In this document: positions 41,492 to 50,839 of the stretch, one piece after another
Position numbering within the stretch: position 1 is the stretch's first letter
How the letters are laid out: each line of letters begins with the position of its first letter
Translations under genes and position numbers: made by a program
Assembly (NCBI RefSeq): GCF_029835735.1
Contig: NZ_JAOEAL010000002.1
Coordinates: 185,178-249,177, forward strand
Direction: 5' to 3'
Length of the DNA stretch: 64,000 bases
From: Shewanella sp. GD04112
GTDB taxonomy: Bacteria > Pseudomonadota > Gammaproteobacteria > Enterobacterales > Shewanellaceae
Notes under the pieces: model-generated
Databases searched by the model: none
The model's input: the letters and a program-made list of their open reading frames with translations, nothing else
Told to the model about the DNA's origin: nothing

Positions 41492-42358
41492 TTAATTCCT
41501 TGCTTCATAGCTGGAGCCATTAAAGGAGCCCAGTGGCGTAGCTGCTTGCTTATCGGCACGAGTACCGCGCTTAACTGAAGCGTCAAACGTAGTGAGTGGC
41601 TTGATCTCTAACGGCTCACTTTGCAATACAATAAGCGGCATCGTAGCGGTAACCGTTTTCACCTTCCCGTTAATCATGAGATTGGCCACGGGCTGCGGCT
41701 GAATATCCCGACGCGCCCGAATCATCGCTTCGGGGGTGTTCAAGATGTTCTGCTTTAACAGCAATAGCTGACTTGGGCATTCATCGCCAAGGCGCTTAAT
41801 ATCCGCGTTCAGTTGCTGTAGCAATTTGTCTTTATCGACCTTCGACACCACATCCTTGCATAACCAGCTGAGCCGCGCCGAGGTCATGGGTTCGTCAAAG
41901 CATCGGATTTGGCGATAGAGATGTAACGCCATGACACCAGGGCAAACCTCTCGTAGTTTCTCAAATCTGTCTGCACGGGCGCTGTACTTGGTGGTGATTT
42001 CCTTCTCGATGGCCGCTTTAGCCAAGTTAATCCGGGCAATGACATCCATAACTTTGTGAGTGACTAACGGCGATGTGGAGTACCAAAGCACCCCAGGCGT
42101 TCTACGAGCTGAGCGCTGCGAGTAATCAGGATGAATGTGTAAATCACCGTAAGCGAGTTTGGCTTTCGTTACTGCTGCAAGACCCAGTGTTTCGCGTACC
42201 GAAATCACCGTCACCGGCTCGCGCACTTTCTCAGCCGATTTTATGACGGGCGGTACAGGTGTCACGCTGGCACGGATAGGGGTATTCGAATCAAGCAGGT
42301 GATTGAGCTCCCGCAATGAGGATTGGATCACTTCATAGCTATCCGATATGATACACAA
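41492..42358 (-). CDS. Tus-like replication terminus site-binding protein
   Basis: 288 aa from a TTG start at 42358, which has AAGGTGA upstream; an ATG at 42421 would add 21 residues. Aligns by eye with E. coli Tus through RRTPGVLWYS, PGVMALHLYRQIRCFDEP, ARLSWLCKDVVSKV and the C-terminal DNA-contact region QPVANLMINGKVKTV. Tus binds Ter sites and stops replication forks in one direction. A plasmid copy could stop forks at plasmid Ter sites and protect replication or partition. A possible Ter-like sequence lies at its own start (see findings). Confidence 0.7.
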   Translation of the reverse strand: MCIISDSYEVIQSSLRELNHLLDSNTPIRASVTPVPPVIKSAEKVREPVTVISVRETLGLAAVTKAKLAYGDLHIHPDYSQRSARRTPGVLWYSTSPLVTHKVMDVIARINLAKAAIEKEITTKYSARADRFEKLREVCPGVMALHLYRQIRCFDEPMTSARLSWLCKDVVSKVDKDKLLQQLNADIKRLGDECPSQLLLLKQNILNTPEAMIRARRDIQPQPVANLMINGKVKTVTATMPLIVLQSEPLEIKPLTTFDASVKRGTRADKQAATPLGSFNGSSYEARN

Positions 42359-42626
42359 AGCTATCACCTTAAAGTATTTTTGTTGTTGTCTTACTGTAAC
42401 CTTATTTAGACCATCATGCAATGATGTGGGCTAACAAAGATAGGTGTACACCCCTACCTCTTGAGTATCTGGATAGATAATTAATAGTGCTCAATAAAGT
42501 GGCGATGGCCATATTTGAGAAAGTGGAAGAGAAATTTAGATAATCTTAGTGACGACAAGATTATGGCAGATTTTGCAAATAATCGACTTTAGCCATTGAA
42601 TTGAGATTAGAATACCCTAGCCGCCC

Positions 42627-42652
42627 TGATGACCTGATGACCTGATGACCTG
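42627..42652. repeat. three 8-bp tandem repeats (CTGATGAC)
   Basis: CTGATGAC three times in a row in the 309-bp region between the Tus-like gene and the CoiA/GIY-YIG gene. The rest of that region shows no gene; short AT-rich promoter-like stretches are present. Confidence 0.8.
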
Positions 42653-42730
42653 ACCGGTTGATATAACTTACGTTCTTCCCCATACTTATTTGAGCTACAT
42701 TTATTCGACATTTAACAGGGTCAATTAAGT

Positions 42731-43879
42731 ATGACTTCCAATGCCTTTTTAACACTCGGAAAAGCCACAGACGGAGAGTTAATCGCTATCGATGTGGTAA
42801 ATAGTGGTAAAACCGACCTCTCCTGCCCCTTTTGTGCCGTGCCGTTGATCGCCGCAAAGGGGCTAGTCAATATTCATCACTTTCGACATGACGGCGAAAC
42901 CTGCCATGAGTCACTGCAACAGCTGCCACAAATACCAGGCTGGGATCACTTTCGCCTTTGCGCGCCTGATTTCCTTGTTAATGTCTTACAGAATTACGCC
43001 GAAGCCCATCCTGGGGAAGTATTTTGGTATGAACCTAAGCATGTTCGTGATCTGTTAAAGCACAATCTTATTGAGACCGACAGTTACACGGGTAAATATC
43101 GACTGACCGATGCCGCGTTAATCATCACCGGCCAACTATCGCTGAGTAAATTCAGCAACTGGTTTCGCCGCCAACTCACAGCCCGGATACATAGAAAATC
43201 GCAGTTAGTGGCTAACAACGAACTACATCGAGCACACTTTGAGATTGAGGCTTGGCGCCAACAGCAGCTGATGATGGCTACCACCTATTTATTTGAGTTA
43301 ACCCTAGACAGTGGTGAAGTCATTTATAAGGTGGGCCGGACACGTCGTGAAGTGAACGTAAGGTTAGCTGAAGTCATGTCAGAGATGAAAGCCCACTTTA
43401 ACCAGGACATCTCCACCAAAGTATTGCGGTTAATCCCTTACGGCGGTTATCTGGAGCAGTATGTATTGTATCGATACCGGCTATCAAAGAGAGAGATAGG
43501 AAAACATCAAGAATATCTGAGCCTCGATGCGTCAGCATTGAAGCAGCTTAAGGCCGCATTCACACGCGTAGCCAATGACTTAGCCCCCTTCGATAAGGAC
43601 GAGCGCTTTATTGCCACAGGGCGTTGGCGTTACGAACCCAAGCGATTAGATGCTGTGCGTAAAGGGATTCGCCAGACGATTCAAAGCGGCAGCAGTTTTG
43701 GGCGCCCCAAGGGAACCATCAAAGTCGGTGGCGAGGAATGGCGCAAGCAGTATCAATATGTGATTGATCTGTTGGAGGCAGGCAATCTCACTCAAGAGAA
43801 AATCGCCAGATTAACACTCAATAGCACCTCGACGGTGAAGCGAGTTAAAAAAGTTATATCCAAGGAAACGCCAGAATAA
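42731..43879 (+). CDS. CoiA-like / GIY-YIG-like / HTH fusion protein
   Basis: 382 aa. Residues 31-55 (CPFCAVPLIAAKGLVNIHHF) form a CoiA-type zinc/His motif. Residues 195-275 (TYLFELTLDSGEVIYKVGRT, then LIPYGGYLEQYVLYR) look like a T5orf172 GIY-YIG-type nuclease domain. The C-terminal ~55 residues (FGRPKGT then LTQEKIARLTLNSTSTVKRV) are a resolvase-type helix-turn-helix. The three parts suggest a DNA-processing nuclease that recognises a site. Promoter likely in the upstream AT-rich gap. Confidence 0.65.
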   Translation: MTSNAFLTLGKATDGELIAIDVVNSGKTDLSCPFCAVPLIAAKGLVNIHHFRHDGETCHESLQQLPQIPGWDHFRLCAPDFLVNVLQNYAEAHPGEVFWYEPKHVRDLLKHNLIETDSYTGKYRLTDAALIITGQLSLSKFSNWFRRQLTARIHRKSQLVANNELHRAHFEIEAWRQQQLMMATTYLFELTLDSGEVIYKVGRTRREVNVRLAEVMSEMKAHFNQDISTKVLRLIPYGGYLEQYVLYRYRLSKREIGKHQEYLSLDASALKQLKAAFTRVANDLAPFDKDERFIATGRWRYEPKRLDAVRKGIRQTIQSGSSFGRPKGTIKVGGEEWRKQYQYVIDLLEAGNLTQEKIARLTLNSTSTVKRVKKVISKETPE

Positions 43880-44058
43880 GCGCGTCAGAGTTTAACGGAA
43901 TTATCAGGTGTACTCCGTGCTCTTGCTTATTCCTTCCCCCTAGTTAGCATGATGGTCTAAATTGAATTATTTTGGCATCGGTTATATTGGGAATTATCAT
44001 TTGGTGTTAATGTCTTCCCCATAATTACATTTGGAAATCTTTTGCTCGGGACGAAACA

Positions 44059-44262
44059 ATGTTACGTGAGATGTTCAACTTCAATAGTGCTAGTGACACA
44101 GTGAAAACCTATGTATTGCGCTTACGCCGTGCCAAGCAAATGGAAACATTAGAACTGATGGTTGAGCGCCTTGAAGCCGATGCGAAAAACGCCGTTGAAC
44201 GCGCCGACATCGCCACGGCTTACTGTATTCGAGAGTTGGAAATTGCTAATAGCGTTGGATAG
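44059..44262 (+). CDS. hypothetical helical protein, 67 aa
   Basis: Entirely helical-looking, charged (AKQMETLELMVERLEADAKN), possibly a short coiled coil. Followed after 5 bp by the M50-like protease gene, so both probably form an operon. Function unknown. Confidence 0.55.
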   Translation: MLREMFNFNSASDTVKTYVLRLRRAKQMETLELMVERLEADAKNAVERADIATAYCIRELEIANSVG

Positions 44263-44267
44263 CGTTA

Positions 44268-44915
44268 ATGGTTGAAGGTTGGTTAGTTGTACTCAGCTTA
44301 GGGGTAACTCTGACACTGTTGTCACTGATGCGGGACAGGTTCTTTTCCTTACTTGGTCGAGGATGGCTATTTCGCGTCTATGCGGCTCCTGGTGTATTTA
44401 TCCATGAACTCAGTCATGCGCTGACCGCCATTTTGGTCGGATTTAACATCACCCACATCTCATTCTTTTCCCCCCAGCCGGACGGCACCCTCGGTTTTGT
44501 GCAGTACAAGTATCGACCTTCTATTATCAGCCCTTTACTGCGCCTCTTCGTTGGTATTGCGCCGCTATTCGGTGGTTTATTCGTTGTGTGCTTACTGAAT
44601 TGGCTGTGTCAGGCGCCTACACTCACTGATTGGTCAGCGCTTTACGATTACGCTGCTGTTGAACCGGTGCGGTTTGGAATTTGGCTGTATCTAACATCCT
44701 CCGTGGTGGCGAATGCAGTTCCCAGCAAAGTCGATTTGAACAACAGCTACATTGCGCTGTATTGCATCTGCTTTATGATCGGGGCGCTGCCTTTCAGCTA
44801 CGCCCCGCTTTTGGACTTGCTTACCCCGATAATGGCGATGTGCTTGTTTGTGGTCTTGCTGTTTGCGGCGGCATTGTCATTGGGCTACCTCTCGCGACAA
44901 CTATCCTACGGTTAA
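44268..44915 (+). CDS. M50-like membrane metalloprotease
   Basis: 215 aa with five to six membrane segments. HELSHALTAILVGF (about residues 47-60) is the zinc-binding HExxH-type motif of M50-like intramembrane proteases; here the sequence is H-E-L-S-H. A distal Asp-containing segment (YAPLLDLL) may complete the site. Could process a membrane-bound regulator; the substrate is unknown. Confidence 0.6.
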   Translation: MVEGWLVVLSLGVTLTLLSLMRDRFFSLLGRGWLFRVYAAPGVFIHELSHALTAILVGFNITHISFFSPQPDGTLGFVQYKYRPSIISPLLRLFVGIAPLFGGLFVVCLLNWLCQAPTLTDWSALYDYAAVEPVRFGIWLYLTSSVVANAVPSKVDLNNSYIALYCICFMIGALPFSYAPLLDLLTPIMAMCLFVVLLFAAALSLGYLSRQLSYG

Positions 44916-45141
44916 GCCGCTTTCCAGCTCCATCCCTTAACATTTTCCTGCAACTAGCGGTAAAGAATCCTCTTTGGTTTACCAGTTTGCTGCAACAACA
45001 AGCGGATATTCTGCAAATACTTACCAACAAGAATGCGGCATATTTACCACTCAATTGAAATGGTTTACCACTAAGCGAGTATGAATCATTATTACTCAGT
45101 AACGAACGAATACTCAGAGTGAGACTTAATTACACTCCAAC

Positions 45142-45240
45142 TCATGCGGCTTTGAGTACAGCACTGATCACTTCTTTAGCCATCACCGGTGGTACTGCAT
45201 TGCCAATCATCAATTTGTCGCTCCCGCTGTGTCTTAGGTA
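45142..45240 (-). pseudogene. 3' remnant of a C5-cytosine DNA methyltransferase
   Basis: The 33 codons read YLRHSGSDKLMIGNAVPPVM and end in VLKAA, the typical C-terminus of Dcm-type enzymes (IGNAVPP motif). A TGA precedes it, and the rest of the gene is missing. It sits about 100 bp from the Tn21-type terminal repeat, so arrival of that transposon or an earlier deletion may have removed the body. Other than this, 44916-45349 shows no gene. Confidence 0.7.
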
Positions 45241-45349
45241 TCATGATGATTTTCTCCTGTATTCATTAAGAAAATCATCCCATAAAGTCACAATGAGGCA
45301 AATTTTGGTCATTCTGAGGTAGGTTTTGCTAAATGCTAATGTTGTAGGA

Positions 45350-45387
45350 GGGGTCGTCTCAGAAAACGGAAAATAAAGCACGCTAAG
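45350..45387 (+). repeat. Tn21-type 38-bp terminal inverted repeat
   Basis: Begins GGGGTCGTCTCAGAAAACGG and ends ACGCTAAG, as in the Tn21 end beside merR. The partner repeat with tnpR-tnpA is not in this window. Confidence 0.92.
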
Positions 45388-45403
45388 GCGTAACTACCCT
45401 CGG

Positions 45404-45838
45404 CTACACCGCGTCGGCACCACGCGGCTCTTTCTCCCCTTGCAGCGAAGCAATCAGCGGGCAAGAAACGTTCCCTTGCCGCGCATGGCAGGCGAACACA
45501 AGTTCGGATAGCACGGTTTCCATGCGCGCCAGGTCGGTCATTTTTTCGCGCACGTCCTGAAGCTTGTGCTCGGCCAGGCTGCTGGCTTCCTCGCAGTGGG
45601 TGCCGTCATCCAGCCTCAGCAGCTCTGCGATCTCGTCGAGGCTGAATCCGAGCCGCTGGGCTGATTTCACGAAGCGCACCCGCGTCACATCCGCCTCGCC
45701 ATAGCGGCGGATGCTGCCATAGGGCTTGTCCGGCTCCGGCAACAAGCCCTTGCGCTGATAGAACCGGATTGTTTCCACGTTGACCCCGGCCGCCTTGGCG
45801 AAAACGCCAATAGTCAGATTCTCCAAATTTTTTTCCAT
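45404..45838 (-). CDS. merR: MerR mercury-responsive regulator
   Basis: 144 aa from MEKNLENLTIG, the usual length. N-terminal MerR helix-turn-helix (VETIRFYQRKGLL), then the Hg(II)-binding Cys triad: Cys in THCEEASS and the pair in FACHARQGNVSCP. It represses the mer promoter without Hg and activates it by DNA untwisting when Hg binds. Divergent from merT. Confidence 0.95.
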   Translation of the reverse strand: MEKNLENLTIGVFAKAAGVNVETIRFYQRKGLLPEPDKPYGSIRRYGEADVTRVRFVKSAQRLGFSLDEIAELLRLDDGTHCEEASSLAEHKLQDVREKMTDLARMETVLSELVFACHARQGNVSCPLIASLQGEKEPRGADAV

Positions 45839-45843
45839 ATCGC

Positions 45844-45874
45844 TTGACTCCGTACATTGGTACGGAAGTAAGCT
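45844..45874 (+). promoter_or_regulatory. mer promoter with MerR operator
   Basis: TTGACT, a 19-bp spacer holding the dyad CCGTAC-ATTG-GTACGG, then TAAGCT. The over-long spacer is the hallmark of MerR-controlled promoters. Confidence 0.9.
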
Positions 45875-45909
45875 TAAGCTATCCAATCCAGATTTGAAAG
45901 GACAAGCGT

Positions 45910-46260
45910 ATGTCTGAACCTCAAAACGGGCGCGGGGCGCTCTTCACTGGCGGGCTAGCCGCCATCCTCGCCTCGGCTTGCTGCCTGGGGCCGCTGGTTC
46001 TGATCGCCCTGGGGTTCAGCGGCGCTTGGATCGGCAACTTGACGGTGTTGGAACCTTATCGCCCGATCTTCATCGGCGCGGCGTTGGTGGCGCTGTTTTT
46101 CGCCTGGCGGCGCATCTACCGACCGGCGCAAGCCTGCAAACCAGGGGATGTGTGTGCGATTCCCCAAGTGCGCGCTACTTACAAGCTCATTTTCTGGGTC
46201 GTGGCCGCGCTGGTTCTGGTCGCGCTCGGATTTCCCTACGTCATGCCATTTTTCTATTAA
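45910..46260 (+). CDS. merT: MerT mercuric transport protein
   Basis: 116 aa, three membrane segments. The Cys pair in ASACCLGPL (first segment) and the two Cys of ACKPGDVC on the cytoplasmic loop pass Hg(II) from MerP to MerA. First gene of the operon. Confidence 0.95.
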   Translation: MSEPQNGRGALFTGGLAAILASACCLGPLVLIALGFSGAWIGNLTVLEPYRPIFIGAALVALFFAWRRIYRPAQACKPGDVCAIPQVRATYKLIFWVVAALVLVALGFPYVMPFFY

Positions 46261-46275
46261 TCACAGGAGTTCATC

Positions 46276-46551
46276 ATGAAAAAACTGTTTGCCTCTCTCG
46301 CCATCGCTGCCGTTGTTGCCCCCGTGTGGGCCGCCACCCAGACCGTCACGCTGTCCGTACCGGGCATGACCTGCTCCGCTTGTCCGATCACCGTTAAGAA
46401 GGCGATTTCCAAGGTCGAAGGCGTCAGCAAAGTTAACGTGACCTTCGAGACACGCGAAGCGGTTGTCACCTTCGATGATGCCAAGACCAGCGTGCAGAAG
46501 CTGACCAAGGCCACCGAAGACGCGGGCTATCCGTCCAGCGTCAAGAAGTGA
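46276..46551 (+). CDS. merP: MerP periplasmic mercury-binding protein
   Basis: 91 aa: signal peptide MKKLFASLAIAAVVAPVWAA then an HMA domain with GMTCSACPITVKKAIS. It binds Hg(II) in the periplasm and passes it to MerT. No merC or merF follows, unlike Tn21 or Tn5053. Confidence 0.95.
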   Translation: MKKLFASLAIAAVVAPVWAATQTVTLSVPGMTCSACPITVKKAISKVEGVSKVNVTFETREAVVTFDDAKTSVQKLTKATEDAGYPSSVKK

Positions 46552-46622
46552 GGCACTGAAAACGGCAGCGCAGCACATCTGACGCCCTTGTCTGCTACCA
46601 CAAACGAAAAAGGATCTGTCGC

Positions 46623-48308
46623 ATGACCCATCTAAAAATCACCGGCATGACCTGCGACTCGTGCGCGGCGCACGTCAAGGAAGCGCTGGAAAAAGTACCC
46701 GGCGTCCAATCTGCCATAGTGTCCTATGCCAAGGGCGCGGCCCAGCTCGCCCTTGATCCAGGCACAGCGCCGGACGCACTGACCGCCGCCGTGGCTGGCC
46801 TGGGCTACAAAGCGATGCTCGCCGATGCCCCGCCGACCGACAACCGCACTGGGCTGTTCGACAAGGTGCGCGGCTGGATGGGTGCCGCCGACAAGGGCAG
46901 CGGCGGCGAGCGCCCGTTGCAAGTCGCCGTGATCGGCAGCGGTGGAGCCGCGATGGCGGCAGCACTGAAGGCCGTCGAGCAAGGCGCGCAGGTCACGCTG
47001 ATTGAGCGCGGCACCATCGGCGGCACCTGCGTCAACGTCGGTTGTGTGCCGTCCAAGATCATGATCCGCGCCGCCCACATCGCCCATCTGCGCCGGGAAA
47101 GCCCATTCGACGGCGGCATGCCACCCACACCGCCGACGATCTTGCGCGAGCGGCTGCTGGCCCAGCAGCAGGCCCGTGTCGAAGAACTCCGTCATGCCAA
47201 GTACGAAGGCATCCTGGACGGCAATTCAGCCATCACCGTTCTGCACGGTGAAGCGCGTTTCAAGGACGACCAGAGCCTTATCGTTAGTTTGAACGAGGGT
47301 GGTGAGCGCGTCGTGATGTTCGACCGCTGCCTGGTCGCCACGGGTGCCAGTCCGGCCATGCCGCCGATTCCGGGCCTGAAAGAGTCACCCTACTGGACTT
47401 CGACCGAGGCCTTGGTCAGCGACACCATTCCCGAACGCCTAGCCGTGATCGGCTCGTCGGTGGTCGCGCTGGAACTGGCGCAAGCCTTCGCCCGGCTGGG
47501 CAGCCAGGTCACGATCCTAGCTCGCAACACGCTGTTCTTCCGCGACGACCCGTCCATCGGCGAGGCCGTCACAGCGGCCTTCCGTGCCGAAGGGATCAAG
47601 GTACTGGAACACACGCAAGCCAGCCAGGTCGCGCATGTGAACGGCGAATTCGTGCTGACCACGGGACACGGTGAAGTACGTGCCGACAAGCTGCTGGTCG
47701 CTACCGGACGGACACCGAACACGCGCAGCCTGGCACTCGACGCGGCGGGAGTCACCGTCAATGCGCAGGGTGCCATCGTCATCGACAAGGGCATGCGCAC
47801 CAGCACGCCACACATTTACGCGGCCGGCGACTGCACGGACCAGCCACAATTCGTCTATGTGGCGGCAGCGGCCGGCACCCGTGCCGCGATCAACATGACC
47901 GGAGGGGATGCTGCCATCAATCTAACCGCGATGCCGGCCGTGGTGTTCACCGATCCGCAAGTAGCAACCGTGGGCTACAGCGAAGCGGAAGCGCATCACG
48001 ACGGGATCGAAACCGACAGTCGCACGCTCACGCTCGACAACGTGCCGCGTGCGCTTGCCAACTTCGACACACGCGGCTTTATCAAGCTGGTCATCGAGGA
48101 AGGTAGCGGACGGCTCATCGGCGTGCAGGTCGTCGCCCCGGAAGCCGGCGAATTGATCCAGACGGCTGTTCTCGCCATTCGCAACCGCATGACGGTGCAG
48201 GAACTGGCCGACCAGTTGTTCCCCTACCTGACGATGGTCGAGGGGCTGAAGCTCGCGGCGCAGACCTTCACCAAGGATGTCAAACAATTGTCCTGCTGCG
48301 CAGGATGA
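46623..48308 (+). CDS. merA: MerA mercuric reductase
   Basis: 561 aa. N-terminal HMA domain ([11 protein letters not shown]), FAD/NADPH domains, redox-active [12 protein letters not shown] near residue 140 and the C-terminal Cys pair LSCCAG. Reduces Hg(II) to volatile Hg(0) with NADPH in the cytoplasm. Complete. Confidence 0.96.
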
Positions 48309-48322
48309 AAGGAGATGGAACC

Positions 48323-48961
48323 ATGAAGCTCGCCCCATATATTTTAGAACGTCTCACTTCGGTCAATCGTACCAATGGTACTGCGGATCTCTTGGTCCCG
48401 CTACTGCGGGAACTCGCCAAGGGGCGTCCGGTTTCACGAACGACACTTGCCGGGATTCTCGACTGGCCCGCTGAGCGAGTGGCCGCCGTACTCGAACAGG
48501 CCACCAGTACCGAATATGACAAAGATGGGAACATCATCGGCTACGGCCTCACCTTGCGCGAGACTTCGTATGTCTTTGAAATTGACGACCGCCGTCTGTA
48601 TGCCTGGTGCGCGCTGGACACCTTGATATTTCCGGCGCTGATCGGCCGTACAGCTCGCGTCTCATCGCATTGCGCTGCAACCGGAGCACCCGTTTCACTC
48701 ACGGTTTCACCCAGCGAGATACAGGCTGTCGAACCTGCCGGCATGGCGGTGTCCTTGGTATTGCCGCAGGAAGCAGCCGACGTTCGTCAGTCCTTCTGTT
48801 GCCATGTACATTTCTTTGCATCTGTCCCGACGGCGGAAGACTGGGCCTCCAAGCATCAAGGATTGGAAGGATTGGCGATCGTCAGTGTCCACGAGGCTTT
48901 CGGCTTGGGCCAGGAGTTTAATCGACATCTGTTGCAGACCATGTCATCTAGGACACCGTGA
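48323..48961 (+). CDS. merB: MerB organomercurial lyase
   Basis: 212 aa, the standard length from [11 protein letters not shown]. Catalytic residues C96 and D99 in [11 protein letters not shown] and C159 in [10 protein letters not shown]. It cleaves the carbon-mercury bond, giving Hg(II) for MerA, so resistance extends to organomercurials. GGAGATGG precedes the ATG. Between merA and merD. Confidence 0.95.
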
Positions 48962-49072
48962 TCGGATATCGACCCAATGTTCTACGGCACCGGCATCGGA
49001 TTCGCAGCGCGCGGATTGAACTCGGCGAAACGGTATATGCATTGCCGTGAACCGACCAAAAGGAGGTGTTCG

Positions 49073-49438
49073 ATGAACGCCTACACGGTGTCCCGGCTGG
49101 CCCTTGATGCCGGGGTGAGCGTGCATATCGTGCGCGACTACCTGCTGCGCGGATTGCTGCGGCCAGTCGCCTGCACCACGGGTGGCTACGGCCTGTTCGA
49201 TGACGCCGCCTTGCAGCGACTGTGCTTCGTGCGGGCCGCCTTCGAGGCGGGCATCGGCCTCGGCGCATTGGCGCGGCTGTGCCGGGCGCTGGATGCGGCG
49301 AACTGCGATGAAACTGCCGCGCAGCTTGCTGTGCTGCGTCAGTTCGTCGAACGCCGGCGCGAAGCGTTGGCCAATCTGGAAGTGCAGTTGGCCGCCATGC
49401 CGACCGCGCCGGCACAGCATGCGGAGAGTTTGCCATGA
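49073..49438 (+). CDS. merD: MerD co-regulator
   Basis: 121 aa, MerR-like helix-turn-helix (GVSVHIVRDYLLRGLLRP) without the full Cys triad. It helps remove activated MerR from the promoter. AGGAGG is 6 bp before the ATG. Overlaps merE as ATGA. Confidence 0.93.
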   Translation: MNAYTVSRLALDAGVSVHIVRDYLLRGLLRPVACTTGGYGLFDDAALQRLCFVRAAFEAGIGLGALARLCRALDAANCDETAAQLAVLRQFVERRREALANLEVQLAAMPTAPAQHAESLP

Positions 49439-49671
49439 ACAGCCCCGAGCGCATGCCGGCCGAGACACACAAGCCGTTCACCGGCTACCTGTGGGGTGCG
49501 CTGGCGGTGCTCACCTGTCCCTGTCATTTGCCGATTCTCGCCATTGTGCTGGCCGGCACGACGGCCGGCGCGTTCATCGGCGAGCACTGGGGTATTGCAG
49601 CCCTCACGCTGACCGGCTTGTTTGTCCTGTCTGTGACGCGGCTGCTGCGGGCCTTCAGAGGTCGATCATGA
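49435..49671 (+). CDS. merE: MerE mercury transport protein
   Basis: 78 aa, two membrane segments, Cys pair in LTCPCHLPI. It transports Hg(II) and probably methylmercury. Overlaps both neighbours by ATGA. Confidence 0.93.
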   Translation: MNSPERMPAETHKPFTGYLWGALAVLTCPCHLPILAIVLAGTTAGAFIGEHWGIAALTLTGLFVLSVTRLLRAFRGRS

Positions 49672-50657
49672 GCGCTTCCCAGCCAATTGAATGGACAGTG
49701 GCGCAACTGGCGCAGGCGGTCGAGCGCGGGCAGCTTGAGCTGCACTACCAGCCGATTGTCGATTTGCGCAGTGAGCAGATTGTCGGCGCGGAAGCCCTGT
49801 TGCGCTGGCGTCATCCGACGCTCGGACTGTTGCCGCCGGGCCAGTTCCTGCCCGTGATCGAATCGTCCGGCCTGATGCCGGAAATCGGCGCATGGGTGCT
49901 GGGCGCAGCCTGCCGTCAAATGCGCGACTGGCGGGTGCTGGCATGGCAACCGTTCCGGCTGGCCGTCAATGTTTCGGCGAGCCAAGTGGGGCCAGATTTC
50001 GACAAGTGGGTAAAGGGCGTGCTGGCCGATGCCGGGTTGCCCGCCGCGTATCTTGAAATTGAGCTGACCGAATCGGTTGCGTTCGGTGATCCGGCGATCT
50101 TCCCCGCCCTGGAAGCTTTGCGACAGATCGGTGTGCGCTTCGCCGCCGACGACTTCGGCACCGGCTATTCCTGCCTGCAACACCTGAAATGCTGCCCCAT
50201 CAGCACGCTCAAGATCGACCAATCGTTTGTCGCCGGACTCGCCAACGACCACCGCGACCAGACCATCGTGCGCACCGTGATTCAGCTTGCGCATGGGCTT
50301 GGCATGGAAGTAGTGGCCGAAGGCGTGGAAACATCGGCGAGTCTTGATTTGTTGCGACAAGCGGACTGCGACACAGGACAAGGCTTCCTGTTCGCCAAGC
50401 CGATGCCGGCGGCGGCATTCGCCGTCTTCGTCAGTCAATGGAGGGGTGCCACCATGAATGCAAATGATCCGACTGCCACCAGTTGCTGCGTGTGCTGCAA
50501 GGAAATCCCGCTCGATGCCGCCTTCACCCCGGAAGGCGCGGAATACGTCGAGCACTTCTGCGGGCTGGAGTGCTATCAGCGCTTCCAGGCGCGCGCCAAG
50601 ACCGGGAGCGAAACCGATGCCGATCCGAACGCCTGCGACTCATCACTGTCAGACTGA
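49668..50657 (+). CDS. urf2: Urf2 EAL-domain protein with C-terminal DUF3330
   Basis: 329 aa. EAL domain (VGAEALLRWRHPTLG, DDFGTGYSCLQHLK, KIDQSFVAGL) followed by a Cys-rich C-terminal module (CCVCCKEI, HFCGLECYQRFQ) of DUF3330 type. In Tn21 this gene is split by the integron; here it is complete because the Tn402-type end lies 39 bp after its stop. Activity as a c-di-GMP phosphodiesterase is not shown for this branch. Confidence 0.9.
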   Translation: MSASQPIEWTVAQLAQAVERGQLELHYQPIVDLRSEQIVGAEALLRWRHPTLGLLPPGQFLPVIESSGLMPEIGAWVLGAACRQMRDWRVLAWQPFRLAVNVSASQVGPDFDKWVKGVLADAGLPAAYLEIELTESVAFGDPAIFPALEALRQIGVRFAADDFGTGYSCLQHLKCCPISTLKIDQSFVAGLANDHRDQTIVRTVIQLAHGLGMEVVAEGVETSASLDLLRQADCDTGQGFLFAKPMPAAAFAVFVSQWRGATMNANDPTATSCCVCCKEIPLDAAFTPEGAEYVEHFCGLECYQRFQARAKTGSETDADPNACDSSLSD

Positions 50658-50696
50658 GGCATACCCTAACTGGATGTCAGGCAAGGCCGCACCGCG

Positions 50697-50721
50697 TGTC
50701 ATTTTCAGAAGACGACTGCAC
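50697..50721 (+). repeat. IRt, tni-side terminal repeat of the Tn402-type element
   Basis: TGTCATTTTCAGAAGACGAC then TGCAC, the 25-bp Tn402 end. A related TniA-binding copy (ATCAGAAGTCATCTGCACC) lies at 50773-50791. Confidence 0.93.
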
Positions 50722-50839
50722 CAATTGACGGGGCGTAACGCCAGATGTGCAGGCGACTCCTGACAACGCAATATCAGAAGTCATCTGCACCAATCTCGAC
50801 TATGCTCAATACTCGTGTGCACCAAAGCGAGGTGTGAGC

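Noticed and set aside
46632..47195. Long minus-strand frames inside merA, tniA and tniQ
   Set aside because: High-GC shadow frames opposite well-known genes.
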